Assembly: GCF_900169365.1 (NCBI RefSeq)
Contig: NZ_FXZH01000001.1
Coordinates: forward strand, 62,001-126,000
Origin: Brevibacterium sp. 239c
GTDB taxonomy: Bacteria; Actinomycetota; Actinomycetes; Actinomycetales; Brevibacteriaceae
Direction of reading: 5' to 3'
Length of the DNA stretch: 64,000 bases
Shown: positions 60,688 through 64,000 of the stretch, one piece after another
Layout: every line of letters begins with the position of its first letter
Position numbering within the stretch: position 1 is the stretch's first letter
Notes under the pieces: generated by a model
Databases searched by the model: none
What the model was told of the DNA's origin: nothing
What the model saw: the letters and a program-made list of their open reading frames with translations, nothing else
Made by a program: the position numbers and the translations under genes

Positions 60688-61557
60688 ATGACCCCTCAAA
60701 GTTCTCCAGACCCGGCCGGTCAGGCGCCCGGTAAAACGCCCGGGGCGCCGACGAACCGCCCCGAACCCAGCCCGAGGACTGGGCGTACCGTGACCCACAA
60801 GGTACTCAGTCTGTTGACGACCTTCGAAGAACCTCGGCGCAGTTTCACTCTGACGCAGCTGGCTGATTCGGCCGAGATTCCACTCAGCACGGCTCACCGA
60901 CTGGCAAATGAACTGGTGGAATGGGGCTTCCTCACTCGCACAGCACAGGGCAGATACCAGTTGGGCCTACGGATCTGGGAGATGGGCCAAAACGTCGGAC
61001 AGCAGCTGCGTGAAACGGCGCGGCCCTTCATCCAGGACCTCTACTCCCTCACCGGTGAGACCTCCCAACTGGCCATCCGCGATGGCCGCGAGGTCCTCTA
61101 CATCGATCGCGTCTACGGGACGGAGCGCGTGCCTCGAGCCTCTCGCGTGGGCGGGCGTCTGCCGATGCATTCGACGGCGGTCGGGAAGGTGCTCCTTGCG
61201 TATGAAGAGCCGTGGGTTCGCGAAGCCTATCTGCAGCGGCCGATGGATCAAGTCGCGCCACGCACAGTCATCAACCCCGGCATGCTCTCGCGCCAGCTCG
61301 ACACGATCATCGACGAAGGTTACGCGGTTACGGTCGAAGAGCAGCGTTTGGGTGCGTGTTCAATTGCGGTTCCCGTGTTTCACTCGGGCCGTATCGGGGC
61401 TTCACTCGGGCTCGTTGTCGCCTTCGAAAAGGCGTCCACGTTGACCCGTCATCTCCCAGCACTGCGAGGCATCAGCAAGCGGATCGAGCAGGCCACGGCT
61501 CACATCCCGCTCGAGACCCTACTGGAATCTCAGTTCAATGCCCACGGACGCCACTGA
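60688..61557 (+). CDS. IclR-family transcriptional regulator
   Basis: A 289-residue regulator with an extra Pro-rich N-terminus of about 35 residues. The IclR winged helix-turn-helix is at about 35-95 (THKVLSLLTTFEEPRRSFTLTQLADSAEIPLSTAHRLANELVEWG spacing). The effector domain follows, with HSTAVGKVLLAYEE, GYAVTVEEQRLGACSIAVPVFHSGRIGASLG. ATG 60688 is chosen because the longer frame overlaps the lipoprotein gene; its ribosome-binding site is weak. It lies 115 bp ahead of the P450 gene in the same direction and is its probable regulator. The inducer is likely an aromatic or terpenoid acid. Confidence 0.9.
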   Translation: MTPQSSPDPAGQAPGKTPGAPTNRPEPSPRTGRTVTHKVLSLLTTFEEPRRSFTLTQLADSAEIPLSTAHRLANELVEWGFLTRTAQGRYQLGLRIWEMGQNVGQQLRETARPFIQDLYSLTGETSQLAIRDGREVLYIDRVYGTERVPRASRVGGRLPMHSTAVGKVLLAYEEPWVREAYLQRPMDQVAPRTVINPGMLSRQLDTIIDEGYAVTVEEQRLGACSIAVPVFHSGRIGASLGLVVAFEKASTLTRHLPALRGISKRIEQATAHIPLETLLESQFNAHGRH

Positions 61558-61586
61558 CAAGGATCAAGACCGAAGTCACTTCCATC

Positions 61587-61606
61587 CAGCGGAAGTCTTT
61601 CCGCTG
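61587..61606. promoter_or_regulatory. Inverted repeat between the IclR and P450 genes
   Basis: CAGCGGAA (61587-61594) and TTCCGCTG (61599-61606) form a perfect 8-bp repeat with a 4-bp centre, 67 bp upstream of the P450 start. It is a candidate IclR operator; a terminator is less likely as no T run follows. Confidence 0.4.
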
Positions 61607-61672
61607 CTCAAGCCGTCCCAGCCAGTAGTGTGATCAGCACGTTGAACAGTGACTGCGATCACAGGAGAGGCA

Positions 61673-62950
61673 ATGACTTTGGATTCGGCACAGACCACCG
61701 GCGGCTGCCCCTACAGCGGCTCCGCCAACAGCAACACGAGCGATCATCACGGGTTCGAGCCCTTCGACATGAAGGACCCTTTCCCTTCCTATGCAGAGAT
61801 GCGCAAAGAGGAACCCGTAATGTTCGACGAGAGGGTCGGCTACTGGGTCGTCACCCGCTACGACGACATCAAGACCGTCTTCGAGGATTGGGAGACCTTC
61901 TCCTCCGAGAACGCCCAGGCGCCCGTGCGCAAACGCGGACCACAGGCCACACAGATCATGCAGGACGGCGGCTTCACTGCCTATTCGGGGCTCTCGGCCC
62001 GCGTTCCACCGGAGCACACCCGAATCCGTACGGTTGTGCAGAAGGCCTTCACACCTCGGCGATTCAAAGTCCTCGAACCTCAGATCAGGGACAATGTCAT
62101 CTCCCGTGTCGAGACTATGCTCGCCCGTGCCGACAAGGACGGTGAACTTGTCCGCGATCTTGCCTATGACATCCCGACGATCACGATTCTCACCCTGATC
62201 GGTGCCGATGTGTCCAAGGTCGACACATATAAGCGATGGTCTGATTCCCGCGCAGCCATGACCTGGGGAGACCTGAGCGATGAGGAACAGATTCCTCACG
62301 CCCACAATCTCGTCGAATACTGGCAGGAATGCCTGCAGCTCGTCGCCGGCGCGCACAAGAACGGCGGGGACAGTATGACTGCCGATCTCGTCCGCGCTCA
62401 GTCAGAAGGCGCAGAGATCACCGACCATGAGATCGCCTCGGTGCTCTACTCGCTTCTCTTTGCCGGACACGAGACAACGACAACGCTGATCGGAAACTGC
62501 TTCCGAGTCCTGCTCAACCATCCCGAACAGTGGCAGACCATCATCGACGATGAGAAGAAGATCCCCGCCGCGGTCGACGAGGTGCTTCGCTATTCCGGAT
62601 CGATCGTCGGCTGGCGTCGCAAGGCACTCAAGGACGCCGAGGTCGGGGGAGTGAGCATCAAGGAAGGCGAAGAGCTCCTTCTGCTCATGGGGTCGGCAAA
62701 CCGCGATGCGGACCGCTTCGACAACGGCGAAGAATTCGACATCGGCCGCTCCAACGCCCGTGAACACCTGTCGTTCGGGTTCGGCATCCACTACTGCCTG
62801 GGCAATATGCTCGCCAAACTTCAGGCCAAGATCTGCCTTCAGGAAGTCACCCGCCTGGCCCCGAACCTGCAACTGGTCGGCCCCGACTCCATCGACTTCC
62901 GCAAGAACCTGTCGTTCCGGGTCCCGATCTCCGTACCCGTGACCTGGTGA
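61673..62950 (+). CDS. Cytochrome P450
   Basis: A 425-residue soluble bacterial P450. The I-helix oxygen-binding motif is FAGHETTT (263-270), the ExxR motif lies in AVDEVLRYSG, and the heme-binding loop is SFGFGIHYCLG with Cys375 as the iron ligand. It requires ferredoxin and reductase partners, and neither is encoded within the window, though the downstream end is cut. AGGAGAGG precedes ATG 61673, which is preferred over GTG 61649. It is followed after 10 bp by a PEP-synthase-like gene. The substrate is unknown; an aromatic ether or phenol would fit the neighbours. Confidence 0.93.
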   Translation: MTLDSAQTTGGCPYSGSANSNTSDHHGFEPFDMKDPFPSYAEMRKEEPVMFDERVGYWVVTRYDDIKTVFEDWETFSSENAQAPVRKRGPQATQIMQDGGFTAYSGLSARVPPEHTRIRTVVQKAFTPRRFKVLEPQIRDNVISRVETMLARADKDGELVRDLAYDIPTITILTLIGADVSKVDTYKRWSDSRAAMTWGDLSDEEQIPHAHNLVEYWQECLQLVAGAHKNGGDSMTADLVRAQSEGAEITDHEIASVLYSLLFAGHETTTTLIGNCFRVLLNHPEQWQTIIDDEKKIPAAVDEVLRYSGSIVGWRRKALKDAEVGGVSIKEGEELLLLMGSANRDADRFDNGEEFDIGRSNAREHLSFGFGIHYCLGNMLAKLQAKICLQEVTRLAPNLQLVGPDSIDFRKNLSFRVPISVPVTW

Positions 62951-62960
62951 GAGGACCATC

Positions 62961-64000
62961 ATGAACTACGTCCAGACATTCCATGCAGACATCGAACCCG
63001 AGCTGGAGAACCTTGGTGGCAAGGGAGCTTCACTGGTCACGATGACCGCCGCAGGCATGCCCGTACCACCCGGATTCGTCGTCACCACGGCGGCGTTCGA
63101 CTCATTCCTCTCCGACTCCGGAATCGCCGATGAGATCCTCAGCGAGCTGAATGGCCTCGACACCGACAACGTCACCGAGGTAGACACGGTCTCAGCTCGG
63201 ATCCGCGAACGACTCACCAGCGCCGAGGTGCCCGAAAGTGTTCGCACTGCCACCCGTGACGCCTACGACGAGCTCATCACCCAATGCGGTGGCGAAGTTC
63301 CCGTCGCCGTGCGTTCATCGGCAACCGCCGAGGACCTGCCCGACGCCAGCTTCGCGGGCCAGCAGGATACCTATCTGTGGATCAACGGCTACGCCGGTGT
63401 CACCGATCACATCCGCCAGTGCTGGGCCTCCCTCTACACCTCCCGCGCCATCATCTATCGACTGAAGAACTCGATCCCCGACGAGGGACTGTCGATGGCC
63501 GTTGTCGTGCAGAAGATGGTCAACGCCCGCACCGCGGGAGTGGCAATCACAATGAATCCCTCGAACGGGGATCGCTCCAAGATCGCCATCGATGCCTCAT
63601 GGGGAGTCGGAGAGACTGTCGTCTCAGGACTCGTCACCCCCGACAACATCCTTATGGACAAGGTCACCCTGCAGGTCGTCACCGAACACATCGGTGAAAA
63701 GCACATCGAGCTCGTTCCCGCCGACGGAAAGCTGGCCGAAAGAGAGGTCAGTGCCGAACGTGCCGAGGTACGCTGCCTGACCGATGAGGAAGTGACATCG
63801 GTGGCGAGCCTCGCCAAACGTGCCGAGAAGCACTACCAGTGTCCACAGGACATCGAATGGGCACTCGACCGGGACCTGCCTGACGGGGAGAACCTGCTCC
63901 TGTTGCAGTCCCGCCCGGAGACAGTCCACTCCTCGGCCAAGAAGAAGACTGAGACGGACGAATCAGTGAAGAAGCCGGCCACTGCTGGCATCGATCTCGG
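62961..64000 (+). CDS. PEP synthase-like / PEP-utilising enzyme, N-terminal part (3' truncated by window)
   Basis: At least 346 codons are open to the window end. The visible part is the ATP-grasp PEP/pyruvate-binding domain: LENLGGKGASLVTMTAAGMPVPPGFVV, VAVRSSATAEDLPDASFAGQQDTYL, VVVQKMVNARTAGVAITMNP, and LLLLQSRPETV near residue 320. A Lys/Thr/Glu-rich linker (AKKKTETDESVKKP) then begins. GAGAGGA (62949-62955) precedes ATG 62961, 10 bp after the P450 stop. The family includes PEP synthase, phenylphosphate synthase and rifampicin phosphotransferase. Pairing with a P450 favours phosphorylation of a small hydroxylated substrate over central metabolism. Confidence 0.88.
   Translation, partial: MNYVQTFHADIEPELENLGGKGASLVTMTAAGMPVPPGFVVTTAAFDSFLSDSGIADEILSELNGLDTDNVTEVDTVSARIRERLTSAEVPESVRTATRDAYDELITQCGGEVPVAVRSSATAEDLPDASFAGQQDTYLWINGYAGVTDHIRQCWASLYTSRAIIYRLKNSIPDEGLSMAVVVQKMVNARTAGVAITMNPSNGDRSKIAIDASWGVGETVVSGLVTPDNILMDKVTLQVVTEHIGEKHIELVPADGKLAEREVSAERAEVRCLTDEEVTSVASLAKRAEKHYQCPQDIEWALDRDLPDGENLLLLQSRPETVHSSAKKKTETDESVKKPATAGIDL

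Overview
The window reads as a continuous chromosomal segment of a high-GC actinobacterium. Supporting signs are an actinobacterial-type inositol-1-phosphate synthase, malate:quinone oxidoreductase, a DtxR/DmdR-type iron box, several leaderless-looking genes, and frequent GTG or TTG starts with ATGA overlaps. Gene content and style resemble Brevibacterium; that is an inference from family recognition, not a sequence match. I recognised no tRNA, rRNA, insertion sequence, prophage or CRISPR array. Both ends cut genes: prfC lacks its 5' part and a PEP-synthase-like gene lacks its 3' part.

Layout. 1-9.6 kb: prfC end, ino1, an AbgT-type transporter, a BI-1/YccA membrane protein, a Sec/Tat-type molybdopterin oxidoreductase, and a sodium symporter with its small partner. 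9.6-18.9 kb: VOC protein, AraC regulator, then one tightly overlapping leftward operon for a peptide ABC importer, isoaspartyl dipeptidase and an NhaC antiporter. 19-25.6 kb: mqo with a divergent LysR regulator, then an iron-siderophore ABC operon under an iron box that overlaps its start codon. 25.8-29.6 kb: an SbcD/SbcC-like nuclease-ATPase pair. 29.6-42.2 kb: acyl-CoA metabolism, including a leftward operon (APH-like kinase, SDR, acyl-CoA dehydrogenase, two AMP ligases) that matches the logic of 4-hydroxyacid/levulinate catabolism, followed by a second acyl-CoA dehydrogenase, thiolase, TetR and a third ligase. 42.2-50 kb: NERD-helicase, MFS transporter, a decayed APC permease with a universal stress protein, a BCCT transporter and a zinc-free quinone-reductase-like protein. 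50-55 kb: DeoR, PdxA-like dehydrogenase, DUF1537 kinase and GntP permease, a likely D-threonate (four-carbon acid sugar) catabolic operon. 55-57 kb: the most unusual stretch, a DUF559 nuclease-fold gene bracketed by two related long palindromes, then a gene-poor zone with an 18-bp minisatellite. 57-64 kb: a CatE-type extradiol dioxygenase divergent from a TPP enzyme, a small ORF, a lipoprotein, IclR, a cytochrome P450 and a PEP-synthase-like gene.

The window is mostly catabolic and transport capacity. The strongest candidates for under-described biology are (i) the DUF559 gene with covarying palindromes, (ii) the kinase-SDR-ACAD-ligase operon, (iii) the IclR-P450-PEP-synthase-like cassette, and (iv) a recurring leaderless promoter architecture (TANNNT, about 6 nt, ATG). 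All functions are inferred from sequence reading alone; no database search was run.
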